NCBI RefSeq assembly: GCF_001187905.1 | Contig: NZ_LGIS01000020.1 | Coordinates: 372,001-436,000, forward strand | Origin: Pantoea sp. RIT-PI-b | GTDB lineage: Bacteria > Pseudomonadota > Gammaproteobacteria > Enterobacterales > Enterobacteriaceae | Length of the DNA stretch: 64,000 nucleotides | Direction: 5' to 3' | Shown here: positions 47,304 through 56,368 of the stretch, piece by piece | How the letters are laid out: every line of letters starts with the position of its first letter | Position numbering within the stretch: the stretch's first letter is position 1 | Notes under the pieces: model-generated | What the model saw: only the letters and a program-made list of their open reading frames with translations | Told to the model about the DNA's origin: nothing | Databases searched by the model: none | Made by a program: the position numbers and the translations under genes

Positions 47304-48146
47304 ATGCAAAAAATTCTCTCTTCCGCTTTTGTTCAGGGAATGGTTAAAGCGACTAGCGACATGTGGTTAAAGGGCTGGGATGAGCGTAACGGCGGCAACG
47401 TCAGCCTGCGTTTATTACCAGAAGAAGTTCAGGATTTCACCACTGATTTCTACGCAGAACCGCGTTGTATCGAATTGACCAAACCAGCTCCGGCGCTGGC
47501 CAATGATTGGTTCCTGGTAACCGGTTCGGGCAAATTTTTCCGCAACGTGCAGATCGATCCTGCTGATTGCCTCGCGCTGCTGCAGGTGGATGACAAAGGG
47601 TTGTCTTACAAAATCCATTGGGGATTAAGTAATGGCGGCTTGCCCACTTCCGAGCTGGCGGCGCACTTCCAGTCACATAGCGTGCGTAAGCAGATCTCAA
47701 ACGGCGTTGATCGCGTCATTATGCACTGCCATGCCACCAACTTTATGGCGCTGAGCTATGTGGTGGATCTGGATTCCGCGCGTTTCACGCGTTTGCTTTG
47801 GGAAGGCAGCACCGAATGCCTGGTGGTGTTCCCGGATGGGGTAGGGATCCTGCCGTGGATGGTGCCGGGTACCGATGGTATTGGTCAGGCTACCGCCGAT
47901 GCCATGGCAAATCACAGTATTGTGATGTGGCCGTTCCACGGCATATTTGGTGCGGGTCCAAATCTTGATGAGACCTTTGGACTGATCGATACCGCTGAGA
48001 AGTCATCCGAAGTGGTGGTTAAAGCGCTTTCGATGGGCGGCATTCGTCAAAGCATCACGACTGAACAGTTGATTGCGTTGGGCGAGCGTTTCAACGTTAA
48101 ACCGTGGCAGGCTGCGCTGCAGGCGGAGCGCAGTGATGTTGCGTAA
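47304..48146 (+). CDS. rhaD: L-rhamnulose-1-phosphate aldolase
   Basis: A 280-residue class II aldolase splitting rhamnulose-1-phosphate into DHAP and L-lactaldehyde. Zinc ligands lie in IMHCHATNF near residue 140 and a downstream His; the N-terminus [26 protein letters not shown] is typical. It starts 10 bases after rhaA and overlaps rhaM by 11 bases. Confidence 0.96.
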   Translation: MQKILSSAFVQGMVKATSDMWLKGWDERNGGNVSLRLLPEEVQDFTTDFYAEPRCIELTKPAPALANDWFLVTGSGKFFRNVQIDPADCLALLQVDDKGLSYKIHWGLSNGGLPTSELAAHFQSHSVRKQISNGVDRVIMHCHATNFMALSYVVDLDSARFTRLLWEGSTECLVVFPDGVGILPWMVPGTDGIGQATADAMANHSIVMWPFHGIFGAGPNLDETFGLIDTAEKSSEVVVKALSMGGIRQSITTEQLIALGERFNVKPWQAALQAERSDVA

Positions 48147-48450
48147 AGCCTTTGTGATGCAGGTACATGCTCACTGCCATGATGAGTATCTGCGTCGTCA
48201 CTCACCGATTTGGCCGGAGCTGGCAGAAACGCTGAAAGCACATGGCGCGCACAACTACGCCATCTGGCTGGATGAGGAGCGTAATCTGCTGTTCGCTAGC
48301 GTGGAAATTGAATCTGAAGCGCGCTGGGATGCGGTGGCGAAAACGGAAGTGTGCCAGCGCTGGTGGGCATCGATGAAAGATTTGATGCCTTCGAATGCGG
48401 ATCACAGTCCGCTGAGTGCGGCATTGAAACCGATGTTTTTCTTGCCGTAA
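48136..48450 (+). CDS. rhaM: L-rhamnose mutarotase
   Basis: A 104-residue mutarotase interconverting L-rhamnose anomers. [41 protein letters not shown] and [14 protein letters not shown] match RhaM. The ATG at 48136 lies inside the end of rhaD (11-base overlap), so it is the fourth gene of a rhaBADM operon. Confidence 0.95.
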   Translation: MLRKAFVMQVHAHCHDEYLRRHSPIWPELAETLKAHGAHNYAIWLDEERNLLFASVEIESEARWDAVAKTEVCQRWWASMKDLMPSNADHSPLSAALKPMFFLP

Positions 48451-48459
48451 CTCTGATTT

Positions 48460-48522
48460 GCCTCTGCATGCAGTAAGCGAGCAGAGGCAATATTCAGGCC
48501 GGCAATGACGTCGGCCTGAATA
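48460..48522. terminator. Two hairpins between rhaM and the TetR gene
   Basis: GCCTCTGC (48460-48467) pairs with GCAGAGGC (48481-48488). TATTCAGGCCG (48491-48501) pairs with CGGCCTGAATA (48512-48522). Neither has a strong U-tract, but they sit between two convergent genes and probably act as transcript ends. Confidence 0.55.
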
Positions 48523-48525
48523 ATA

Positions 48526-49176
48526 TTAAGCACTTAATTCACAATATCCTGCCAGAGCGGGCCATATCGCCATCTGCGTATCGACAATCTGGTCAAGATC
48601 TGCACGATCGGCGCCTTCCCGAGCGCGAACCGACATTCCTTGTAATAAGCAGGCCAGATAGCGGGCTAACGTGGTGCTGTTGGCACATTGCGGCAATTCG
48701 CTGCGCTGCTGCCTTGTATCAAGAAAAGCCTTCAAGGCTGATTCCTGCGCATGGTGCTGTTGAGCAAGCATTTGCGCCACTTCTTCTGAGCCTGAAGATA
48801 ACGCGCTGGACGTACAAATAAAGAAGCAGCCAGCGGGTTTGTCACATTCAGTGAAACAAGCGGCAGTCGCGCGGAAATAGGCTTCAATCGCCGTTTTCAC
48901 ATCCAGAGCATCATCATTCAGCACGGCATTACGCTGCGCGCTAAATGTCTCGATGTAACGCTGCATTGCCGCGCGGAATAAACCTTCTTTATTTTCAAAC
49001 TCTGCGTAAAGCGTAGGGGCTTTCGCGCCGGTTGCATTGACCAAATCGGACAGCGACGTGCCTTCGTAACCATGCGCCCAGAACAGCATCAATGCCTTAT
49101 CAAGAGCATCGTTGCGATCAAACACTTTCGGGCGGCCACGCGTTTTACGGTTCACCGCATCGATAATTTCTGTCAT
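48526..49176 (-). CDS. TetR/AcrR family regulator
   Basis: A 216-residue TetR-type repressor. The start MTEIIDA at 49176 follows GAGG and replaces an upstream TTG. The N-terminal HTH is clear (GRPKVFDRNDALDKALMLFW, GYEGTSLSDLVNATGAK, PTLYAEFENKEGLF). It has several Cys in the ligand domain (PAGCFFIC). It is divergent from a BhsA-like gene, similar to the E. coli comR-bhsA pair, so it may respond to metals or oxidants. That link is inference. Confidence 0.85.
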   Translation of the reverse strand: MTEIIDAVNRKTRGRPKVFDRNDALDKALMLFWAHGYEGTSLSDLVNATGAKAPTLYAEFENKEGLFRAAMQRYIETFSAQRNAVLNDDALDVKTAIEAYFRATAACFTECDKPAGCFFICTSSALSSGSEEVAQMLAQQHHAQESALKAFLDTRQQRSELPQCANSTTLARYLACLLQGMSVRAREGADRADLDQIVDTQMAIWPALAGYCELSA

Positions 49177-49470
49177 TGGGCACCTCAAACTTTAAAAACA
49201 CTCAATTAAATTACCGATCACTAACTAAATATGCAAGCGCAGCCGGAAATGTGCGGGGAGCACTTTGCCCGTTTGTGCTTTTAACCTGGCAAAGCACCCG
49301 AATGGATAAGTCAAAAAGGGCGCGGAAGCCCATAATCACGCCACTTCCCATTAAAATAATGACCGTTAATAAAATGATTGACGCGGCCACCCTTTCGGCA
49401 GTAGCATTTAATTAACGGTTGTTAACTTAATCGCAACCGACCCCAATTCATCTGTGAAAGAGAGAAAATT

Positions 49471-49728
49471 ATGAAAAGCATTAAACTGACCCTGGCCGCT
49501 GTAGCCCTGTCTTCAATCGCATTTGGTAGCATGGCTGCCGATCTGGTGAACGAGGCTCCACTGAATCAACAACAAGTTGGCGTGATTAGCGCATCAGGCA
49601 GTACTAACCTGACATCGCTGGAGAATCAGCTAGCGGAAAAGGCCAATGCTGCCGGAGCAAAGTCTTTCCGCATCACTTCGACCTCTGGCAACAACAAGTT
49701 AAATGGCACAGCGGTAATTTATAACTAG
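49471..49728 (+). CDS. Small periplasmic DUF1471 protein (YhcN/BhsA family)
   Basis: An 85-residue exported protein: signal peptide ending FGSMA, then one DUF1471 domain (VGVISASGSTNLTSLENQLA ... AKSFRITSTSGNNKLNGTAVIY). Such proteins (BhsA, McbA, YhcN) are envelope stress proteins affecting biofilm and permeability. GAAAGAGAG lies before the ATG. Divergent TetR gene upstream; terminator downstream. Confidence 0.92.
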   Translation: MKSIKLTLAAVALSSIAFGSMAADLVNEAPLNQQQVGVISASGSTNLTSLENQLAEKANAAGAKSFRITSTSGNNKLNGTAVIYN

Positions 49729-49774
49729 TTGATTATTGTGCGAAGCGCGGAAACGCGCGGCGGGCGAGGCAAGT

Positions 49775-49812
49775 AAAAGGCTTCAGAAGATTATCCTTCT
49801 GAAGCCTTTTTT
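49775..49812. terminator. Bidirectional terminator between the DUF1471 gene and sotB
   Basis: A 15-bp perfect stem AAAAGGCTTCAGAAG (49775-49789) / CTTCTGAAGCCTTTT (49796-49810), loop ATTATC, followed by further T. The A-run on the left arm gives a U-tract for the convergent sotB transcript. Confidence 0.92.
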
Positions 49813-49813
49813 A

Positions 49814-50998
49814 TTATCCGTTAGAACGTAACTGCGGATAGCGGCGGAAGATAGCAATGCACCAGAACAACGCGGCAAGACCAATAATGCCACCCACGTT
49901 ACCAACATCTGACATATTCATATGCAGGCTAACCTGGTTGCCCAGCAAGGCACCGGCGCCAATACCGATGTTGTAAATACCCGAGAATAGCGACATGGCG
50001 ACGTCGGTAGCGTCTGGCGCCAGCGCCAGTACGCGCACCTGCATTGCCAGGCCAATCATCATCATCGCCATGCCCCAGATGATGCACAACACGGTGATAG
50101 CTGCGGGACGCACCGCAGCAAACACCAGCAGCCCCATGCTGAGTGTGATCATCGCAATTGCGGCGATCAGCATTGCCGAAGGGAATTTGTTGCCCAGGGT
50201 ACTGAACAATATGCTGCCGATAATCCCAGCCGATCCAAACAGCAGCAGAAGTAGGGTGGTGAAATTAGCATCAGCATTCGCGACCACTTGCATAAAGGGT
50301 TCGATGTAGCTGTAAGCGGTGTAATGCGCGGTTACCACGACTGTGACCAGGATGTACATGGCCACCAGCGCGGGTCTGCGGAACAGCATCGGCACGCTGC
50401 TCAGCGAACCGGTATGTTCGCTTGGCAGACGTGGCAAGACGCGCATCAGCAAAATCATCAGGACTAATGCCGAAAGACCAATCATGCCAAAAGTCGTGCG
50501 CCAGCCAAGATACTGACCAACGATACGACCAATCGGTACGCCCAGCACCATCGCCAGCGCCGTACCGGTTGCCAGCATACTTAATGCCTGGGTTTTCTTA
50601 CCGGCAGGCGCTACGCGAATGGCCAGCGAAGCGGTAATCGACCAAAACACCGCATGTGCTAAGGCAATACCAATGCGCGAGATTACCAATGAGGTGAAAT
50701 CCCACGCCACGGAGGAGAGCACATGGCTGGCGACGAAGACGATAAACAGGATTGACAGCAGCAAACGCCGCTCAATGTTGCGGGTCAGCAACATTAACGG
50801 TAGCGATAAGAGTGCCACGACCCACGCATAGATAGTCAGCATGATGCCGACATCGGCAGTCTTCATGGCATAACTGGCGGCAATATCCGACAGCAAACCG
50901 ACCGGAACAAATTCGGTGGTATTGAAAACAAAAGCGGCAATAGCCAGCAGCACGACGCGCAGCCAGGCTGTTTTACGGGAGACGGTAGTAGATTGCAT
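49814..50998 (-). CDS. sotB: Sugar efflux transporter SotB (MFS)
   Basis: A 394-residue, 12-helix MFS exporter. [20 protein letters not shown]-like N-terminus, [53 protein letters not shown] and [18 protein letters not shown] match E. coli SotB (YdeA, 396), which exports arabinose and lactose. The ATG at 50998 (MQSTTVSRK) is preferred over TTG 51007. Confidence 0.93.
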   Translation of the reverse strand: MQSTTVSRKTAWLRVVLLAIAAFVFNTTEFVPVGLLSDIAASYAMKTADVGIMLTIYAWVVALLSLPLMLLTRNIERRLLLSILFIVFVASHVLSSVAWDFTSLVISRIGIALAHAVFWSITASLAIRVAPAGKKTQALSMLATGTALAMVLGVPIGRIVGQYLGWRTTFGMIGLSALVLMILLMRVLPRLPSEHTGSLSSVPMLFRRPALVAMYILVTVVVTAHYTAYSYIEPFMQVVANADANFTTLLLLLFGSAGIIGSILFSTLGNKFPSAMLIAAIAMITLSMGLLVFAAVRPAAITVLCIIWGMAMMMIGLAMQVRVLALAPDATDVAMSLFSGIYNIGIGAGALLGNQVSLHMNMSDVGNVGGIIGLAALFWCIAIFRRYPQLRSNG

Positions 50999-51007
50999 GG
51001 AGTTCAA

Positions 51008-51354
51008 ATCTGTCAGACAGCGAGTGAAAGGGCCGGCGTTGCACCCAATTTAAGTGACCGGTGTCACAAATTGCCGCTATTGTGGAGCATTAATGAGCTG
51101 AGGGAAACCTTTTGTCGGGCTTTTATTACTGAATATTTTTTATCGCCGAAAGCGTGGTTAATAGCCTGAGGTTATTATTGTTTCTTGCTGCAACGTATCG
51201 ACCTTAGCGCTGAGAATGGACGGCTGGATCTTACCGCTTAAAAGCTGCAGGAAGATCCAGTGAATATTAAGCTGAATTTTATCGTTATTATGAAACGCCT
51301 CAGTACTGCTTAACAAAATGACTTCGCTGTCCGGCCATTCTCAGACCACTATTA
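51008..51354. other. sotB upstream region with a 135-bp inverted-repeat segment
   Basis: No gene is seen. CTGAGAATGGACGG (51210-51223) and CCGGCCATTCTCAG (51331-51344) form 14-base inverted ends matching at 13 positions. Inside, CTGGATCTT (51224-51232) pairs with AAGATCCAG (51252-51260). Could be a small miniature element or a structured RNA. Left of it, 51008-51209 holds the sotB promoter area. Confidence 0.55.
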
Positions 51355-51612
51355 TCAGAGTCTCACCATATGTTTTAGTGCCACGCTATTCTGGGTTGTC
51401 ATGTTTTTTTTTAGCCCAATCGGGCAGCAGTGCTCACATCCTAACGCGCTGGCATAAAATTTACGCGCCTGCTGAATAGCCGCGTTGGGCGTGTAGAAGG
51501 TACCCAGAAAACGCCGTGCATTATCGGAAGGTAAGAACGGGCATCCCGTTGCATGTACTACATGGTTGTCGTTATAGCCGGCATGCTTATCGACGTAATA
51601 ATAGAGTTCCAT
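51355..51612 (-). CDS. Cys/His-rich small protein of unknown function (85 residues)
   Basis: An 85-residue protein MELYYYVDKHAGYNDNHVVH... with motifs VHATGCPFLP and ALGCEHCCP. Cys and His spacing (H..GC and GC..CC) suggests a small zinc-binding fold like the C-terminal domain found in some Ada-like or nuclease proteins, but this is only a resemblance. GAGG lies 8 bases before the ATG. No signal peptide. It is monocistronic, between sotB and ynfM. I do not recognise the family. Confidence 0.72.
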   Translation of the reverse strand: MELYYYVDKHAGYNDNHVVHATGCPFLPSDNARRFLGTFYTPNAAIQQARKFYASALGCEHCCPIGLKKNMTTQNSVALKHMVRL

Positions 51613-51781
51613 CTTACGGCCTCATTGCTGTGAAATAATAAAAAGTCTAACTATTGTTGGAATGGAATGAATTATAGCGATGAATGGACGTTTTGTTTTA
51701 TCTGGGACTGGCAGAATGCCGGATGACGTGGGCCGCAGAAGAGAACGGGGCGCTAACGCCCCGCTTAAAAGATGAAAGGTA

Positions 51782-53038
51782 TTACAGTTTTCGGCACTGC
51801 AAACGCCAGCCAACCAGCAAAGCCATTAACAATAGCAGGCTAATGAAGGCGGTGACGCCGCTCCAACCATAGCTGTGCCAGAAAACCCCGCCCAGCGTAC
51901 CCGCCACGCTAGAGCCAACGTAATAACTGAACAGATAGAGTGACGATGCCTGGCCTTTAGCGCGGCGCGCGCGTGGGCCAATCCAGCCGCTGGCCACCGA
52001 GTGTGCGGCAAAGAAGCCGGCGGTGAACAGCATCATGCCAGGTAAGATTAGCCACAGCGAGTTGAACGCCGTGAGCAGTAGACCAGCCAGCATGATCGCG
52101 GTGGCAGCAATCATTACCGGGCCGCGCCCGAAGCGGCTGGTCATGGCACCGGCTTTCGGCGAACTCCATGACCCCGTCAAATACACCACCGAGAGTAAAC
52201 CCACCACCGCCTGGCTCAAAGACCACGGCGCGCTGAGCAGACGATATCCGATGTAGTTGAATAGCGTGACGAACGCGCCCATTAGCAGGAAGCCTTCGGC
52301 AAACAGCAGCGGCAGACCTTTATCACGCCAGTGCAGGCGGAAATTGATCAATAAACTGCGCGGACGAAGCGAGGCGGGCCTAAAGGGGCGTGATGCCGGC
52401 AGAATTTCCCAGACCCCCAGCGCCCCCGCCAGCGCGAAGCAGCCAATCACTCCAACCGCGACACGCCAGGAGAAGAAGTCGGTGAGTACGCCGGTGAGCA
52501 GACGTCCACTCATGCCGCCAATCGAGTTACCGCTGATATACAGCCCCATTGAAAAGGCGATAACCCGCGGATGAATCTCTTCACTCAAATAGGTCATGCC
52601 AACCGCCGCGACGCCACTCAGCGATAAACCGATCAATGCGCGCATCAGCAAAATGCCTTGCCAACTGCTCATGGTCGCCGAGATTAGGGTACAAATGGCG
52701 GCCAGTAACAGAGCGGTGACCATTACCGATTTACGGCCAATCGCATCAGATAATGGACCGGTAAACAGCAATCCCAACGCCATTAAGCCGGTCGAAAGCG
52801 AGAGCGAGATGCTGCTTTGCGCCGGGGAAACGCCAAACTGCTGTGACAGCACCGGCAAAATGGGCTGCACGCAATAAAGCAGAGCAAAAGTGGCAAGGCC
52901 GGCGGAGAACAGGGCAAGCGTCACGCGCATAAACTGCGGCGATCCGCGTTCAATCCATTCTGAAGGGGTTGCAGTTGAAGCAGGCTTTACCGATATCTCG
53001 TCTTCATCGAATATCACCGCCTGGGAAGAGCGACTCAC
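51782..53038 (-). CDS. ynfM: MFS exporter YnfM
   Basis: A 418-residue MFS transporter, matching E. coli YnfM (417). The GTG start at 53038 follows GAGGA at 6 bases; an open frame extends 78 bases further but is unlikely. Signatures: PQFMRVTLALFSAGLATFAL, CVQPILPVLSQQFGVSPA, EEIHPRVIAFSMGLYISGNS and SSLYLFSYYVGSSVAGTLGG. Substrate undefined. Divergent from its likely regulator ynfL. Confidence 0.93.
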   Translation of the reverse strand: MSRSSQAVIFDEDEISVKPASTATPSEWIERGSPQFMRVTLALFSAGLATFALLYCVQPILPVLSQQFGVSPAQSSISLSLSTGLMALGLLFTGPLSDAIGRKSVMVTALLLAAICTLISATMSSWQGILLMRALIGLSLSGVAAVGMTYLSEEIHPRVIAFSMGLYISGNSIGGMSGRLLTGVLTDFFSWRVAVGVIGCFALAGALGVWEILPASRPFRPASLRPRSLLINFRLHWRDKGLPLLFAEGFLLMGAFVTLFNYIGYRLLSAPWSLSQAVVGLLSVVYLTGSWSSPKAGAMTSRFGRGPVMIAATAIMLAGLLLTAFNSLWLILPGMMLFTAGFFAAHSVASGWIGPRARRAKGQASSLYLFSYYVGSSVAGTLGGVFWHSYGWSGVTAFISLLLLMALLVGWRLQCRKL

Positions 53039-53132
53039 GGAACATCCTCGGTTTGGGAAGCATAGCGTTACTGTAGGAAAGGGCGAATAGGTTGTACAAT
53101 ATATTAATAATCTCAAATGAAACGTTTAACAT

Positions 53133-54029
53133 ATGAATATAGAGTTACGTCATTTGCGCTATTTCATCGCGGTCGCCGAAGAGTTGCATTTTGGTCGTGC
53201 CGCGCAGCGTCTGAATATTTCACAGCCGCCGCTCAGCCAGCAGATTCAACAGCTGGAGCAGGAGATTGGCGCGCAACTGTTCACGCGCACCAATCGCAGC
53301 GTGCAAATTACGCCGGCTGGCGAACTGTTTTTGCAGGATGCGCGCACGATATTACTGCAGGTTGATCAAGCCGCTCGCCGCGCCGCGCGTGTACATAGTG
53401 GTCAGGAGGGCGAGTTGCGGATTGGTTTTACCTCTTCGGCTCCTTTTACCGGATTAGTCTCGGATGCGCTCTATCAATTTCGTCAGCGCTGGCCGGACGT
53501 GCACATTCAGATGCAGGAGAACAATACGCGTCAGCAGCTGGCGCCTCTGCATGATAACCGGCTGGATCTGGGGGTAATGCGCAATACGCCGTTACCGGCT
53601 GATCTGCAGCATCGCGTGTTGCTGCGTGAGCCGCTTTGCGCGGTGGTGCACTGGGCGCATCCACTGGCCGATGCTGAATCGATCTCCATTCAGGCGCTGG
53701 CCAAAGAACCCTTTGTGTTTTTCGATCCGCAGGGTGGAACTGCGCTGTATGGTGAAATTCTGGCACTGCTGCATCGCTATCAAATCAAACCCTTTATTAC
53801 CCAGGAAGTGGGCGAAGCGATGACTATTCTTGGACTGGTGGCGACCGGTCTTGGCGTTTCGATTTTACCCGCTTCATTCCGGCGCGCGCGCCTGGCAGAT
53901 GTGGTGTGGATTCCGTTACAGGAGAGTGACGCGATTTCTGAAGTTTGGCTGGTGTGGTCAGCAATGCGCGAACCCAGTGCGCAGATGACTCATATGATGT
54001 CGTTGATGCTACAAAACGCAGAAATTTGA
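53133..54029 (+). CDS. ynfL: LysR-type regulator YnfL
   Basis: A 298-residue LysR regulator: ELRHLRYFIAVAEELHFGRA, ISQPPLSQQIQQLEQEIG and an effector domain with LRIGFTSSAPF. Divergent from ynfM across 94 bp and upstream of mlc, the order seen in E. coli (mlc-ynfL-ynfM region), which supports the symbol. Likely controls ynfM. Confidence 0.9.
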   Translation: MNIELRHLRYFIAVAEELHFGRAAQRLNISQPPLSQQIQQLEQEIGAQLFTRTNRSVQITPAGELFLQDARTILLQVDQAARRAARVHSGQEGELRIGFTSSAPFTGLVSDALYQFRQRWPDVHIQMQENNTRQQLAPLHDNRLDLGVMRNTPLPADLQHRVLLREPLCAVVHWAHPLADAESISIQALAKEPFVFFDPQGGTALYGEILALLHRYQIKPFITQEVGEAMTILGLVATGLGVSILPASFRRARLADVVWIPLQESDAISEVWLVWSAMREPSAQMTHMMSLMLQNAEI

Positions 54030-54059
54030 ACCACCTTGCAGGCAGCGGCATAAACTTTA

Positions 54060-54075
54060 TGTGCGATAAATCACA
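54060..54075. promoter_or_regulatory. CRP-like site upstream of mlc
   Basis: TGTGC-GATAAA-TCACA matches the CRP core TGTGA-N6-TCACA at 9 of 10. It is ~90 bases upstream of the mlc start codon. E. coli mlc is CRP-controlled, so the site is plausible. Confidence 0.65.
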
Positions 54076-54128
54076 TTTCTAATCAAATATTTGACGCTGC
54101 CGGTCAATCTGCATCACCATAGCTGCTG

Positions 54129-54151
54129 TTTATTTAGAAGCGCGAAAATAA
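54129..54151. promoter_or_regulatory. Mlc operator upstream of mlc (autoregulation)
   Basis: TTTATTT (54129-54135), a GC-containing centre AGAAGCGC, and GAAAATAA (54144-54151) match the Mlc/NagC operator pattern with TTATTT and AAATAA flanks. It lies 12 bases upstream of the mlc start codon, an autorepression position. Confidence 0.7.
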
Positions 54152-54163
54152 TGGGAGCAGGGC

Positions 54164-55381
54164 GTGAATCTGTACAGTCAACCTGGCCATATTGACCAGA
54201 TAAAACAGACCAACGCAGGTGTGGTTTACCGACTGATTGACCTTTACGGCCCGATTTCGCGTATTGAGCTTTCTAAACGTGCCCAGTTAGCACCCGCCAG
54301 TATTACCAAAATCGTGCGTGAAATGCTCGATGCCCATCTGGTACAGGAAACCGAATTTCAGGAGCCGGGCAGCCGCGGTCGTCCAGCGATTGGTCTCATT
54401 CTCGATACGTTAGCCTGGCACTATCTCGCCGTTCGCATTCAACCGGGACAGATTACGCTGACGCTGCGCGATCTCAGCACGCGCGCGTTGCAGGAAGATC
54501 GTTTGCCGTTACACGCCACCGCTGAAAAACCGCTGCTGCAAACGCTGCATGATGTAGTGAATGACTTCTTTATTCGCCACCAAAGCAAGCTGGAGCGTTT
54601 AACGGCCATCGCCATTACCTTGCCGGGATTAATTAACGCCGCATCCGGTGTGGTGCATCGTATGCCAGGTTATGACGTACAGGATATGCCCTTAGGCGAA
54701 ACGCTGGCAGAGCGCACCGGTTTACCGGTTTTTGTGCAGCATGATATTTCTGCCTGGACGTTAGCCGAAGCGCTGTTTGGTGCCTCAAGCGGTGCACAGC
54801 ATGTGATTCAGATTGTGATCAATGAAACCGTTGGCGCCGGTGTGATCAGCGGAGGACAGCTGCTGCATAAAAGTGGCCGCACTCTGGTGGAGATCGGGCA
54901 TACGCAAATCGATCCTTATGGCCAGCAGTGTTATTGCGGCAATAATGGCTGTCTCGAAACCGTGGCCAGCACCGGAAGTCTGTTGAATCTGACGGCGCAG
55001 CGCTTGCCATCACAGCCAGATAGCCTCTTGCATCAGGCACCACTCACCATTGACACGCTTTGTGCCGCTGCGCAGCAGGGCGATCGTTTGGCGCGCGACG
55101 TCATCGCCGGTGTCGGGCATCATGTTGGCCGCATGCTGGCGATGATGGTCAACATCTTTAATCCTCAACAAATACTTATCGGTTCGCCGCTTAATCAGGC
55201 GGCTGATGTCCTGTTTCCTGCGGTGAGCAGTACCATCCGTCAGCAGGCATTGCCGGCTTACAGTAGCGAGATTCAGCTGACACCAACGGCTTTCAGCGAT
55301 CCTGGCACCTTCGGCGGCGCTGCGCTGATAAAAGACGCGCTTTATAGCGGCCATTTATTGGTAAAACTGTTGCAGGGATAA
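54164..55381 (+). CDS. mlc: Global glucose repressor Mlc (ROK family)
   Basis: A 405-residue ROK repressor (E. coli Mlc 406). The N-terminal winged HTH QPGHIDQIKQTNAGVVYRLI and LAPASITKIVREMLDAHLVQE is nearly identical to E. coli. Zinc motif GHTQIDPYGQQCYCGNNGCLE lies near residue 247. It represses ptsG, manXYZ and malT and is sequestered by EIICB-Glc. The start is GTG with GGAGCAGG upstream. Confidence 0.97.
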   Translation: MNLYSQPGHIDQIKQTNAGVVYRLIDLYGPISRIELSKRAQLAPASITKIVREMLDAHLVQETEFQEPGSRGRPAIGLILDTLAWHYLAVRIQPGQITLTLRDLSTRALQEDRLPLHATAEKPLLQTLHDVVNDFFIRHQSKLERLTAIAITLPGLINAASGVVHRMPGYDVQDMPLGETLAERTGLPVFVQHDISAWTLAEALFGASSGAQHVIQIVINETVGAGVISGGQLLHKSGRTLVEIGHTQIDPYGQQCYCGNNGCLETVASTGSLLNLTAQRLPSQPDSLLHQAPLTIDTLCAAAQQGDRLARDVIAGVGHHVGRMLAMMVNIFNPQQILIGSPLNQAADVLFPAVSSTIRQQALPAYSSEIQLTPTAFSDPGTFGGAALIKDALYSGHLLVKLLQG

Positions 55382-55442
55382 TGACAGCCCGCCTTAAGTT
55401 TGCGCTAACGCAATCTGCCGTTAAAAACATTTCCTTAAACTG

Positions 55443-55480
55443 CCTCCTTCGCACGTTACACATCGCTTTAATGAAGGAGG
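55443..55480 (+). promoter_or_regulatory. Possible SD-sequestering hairpin before bioD2
   Basis: CCTCCTTC (55443-55450) is the exact complement of GAAGGAGG (55473-55480), which is the bioD2 ribosome-binding site 6 bases before its GTG. The loop is 22 bases. Folding would hide the whole Shine-Dalgarno sequence. Confidence 0.5.
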
Positions 55481-55486
55481 AGAAAG

Positions 55487-56188
55487 GTGAAAACGCTTTT
55501 TGTCACCGGTACCGACACCGCGGTGGGTAAAACCGTGGTTTCACGCGCGTTGTTGCAGTGCTTTGCCCAAGCGAATGTCTGCGCCGCAGGTTTCAAGCCT
55601 GTTGCCAGAAGCGCGCATATCACGCCGGAAGGATTACGCAATAAAGATGCAGTGTTACTACAGCACTCTTCCGGTCTCACTCTGCCTTATCACGCCGTTA
55701 ACCCTATCATTCTGGAAGAGGATGCGATTAGCACCGGCTCGTCACAGCACGTTGATTATGCACAGCTAAGTCAGGGGTTGAAGGAGTTACAGGAGTGCGC
55801 GGCCCGCGTGGTGGTGGAAGGCACCGGCGGCTGGCGCAGTTTAATGAACAATCGGCAGCCTTTATCACAATGGGTGCAACAAGAGCATCTGCCGGTGGTG
55901 CTGGTGGTGGGAATTAAAGAGGGTTGCATCAGCCACGCTTTACTGACCGCCGATGCCATTGCGCTTGATGGATTGCAATTAGTGGGTTGGGTCGCGAATC
56001 GTATTAATCCCGGCTTAGCGCATTACGCTGAAATCATTGCGGTTTTACGCGAAAAATTGGCTGCGCCACTGCTCGGCGAGTTGCCTTATCTTCCACGCGC
56101 CGAACAGCGCGAACTGAGCGGCTACCTGGATATTTCTTTACTGAATACGGTGTTGTCGCACGACGATAGTGCAAAGCCCGCCGCCTGA
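55487..56188 (+). CDS. bioD2: Dethiobiotin synthetase paralogue BioD2 (YnfK)
   Basis: A 233-residue P-loop enzyme forming dethiobiotin from DAPA, CO2 and ATP. Walker A FVTGTDTAVGKTVVSRALL is at residues 5-20, the substrate Lys is in FKPVA, and VVEGTGGWRSL is near residue 110. It matches E. coli YnfK, the second BioD copy, next to mlc. The GTG start has a perfect GAAGGAGG site. Confidence 0.93.
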   Translation: MKTLFVTGTDTAVGKTVVSRALLQCFAQANVCAAGFKPVARSAHITPEGLRNKDAVLLQHSSGLTLPYHAVNPIILEEDAISTGSSQHVDYAQLSQGLKELQECAARVVVEGTGGWRSLMNNRQPLSQWVQQEHLPVVLVVGIKEGCISHALLTADAIALDGLQLVGWVANRINPGLAHYAEIIAVLREKLAAPLLGELPYLPRAEQRELSGYLDISLLNTVLSHDDSAKPAA

Positions 56189-56209
56189 TGAAACAAAATG
56201 CAGCAAATG

Positions 56210-56250
56210 ATCAATGGCTGAACCCATGGTTTCATGGCTCGGCCATTCCT
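56210..56250. repeat. Imperfect inverted repeat after bioD2
   Basis: AATGGCTGAACCCATG (56213-56228) pairs imperfectly with CATGGCTCGGCCATT (56233-56247). It may be a terminator-like hairpin for bioD2; no long U-tract follows. Confidence 0.4.
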
Positions 56251-56368
56251 ACTCTTCAGTTAAATCCTCATGATTTCAATTTCTTATTATAAAAAACGCA
56301 CTGTTTCTTTCGCGATGGCGTGATTCATGCATCAGCTCCTCTGATGAATATCTTGCCGGAGCCGCGTT

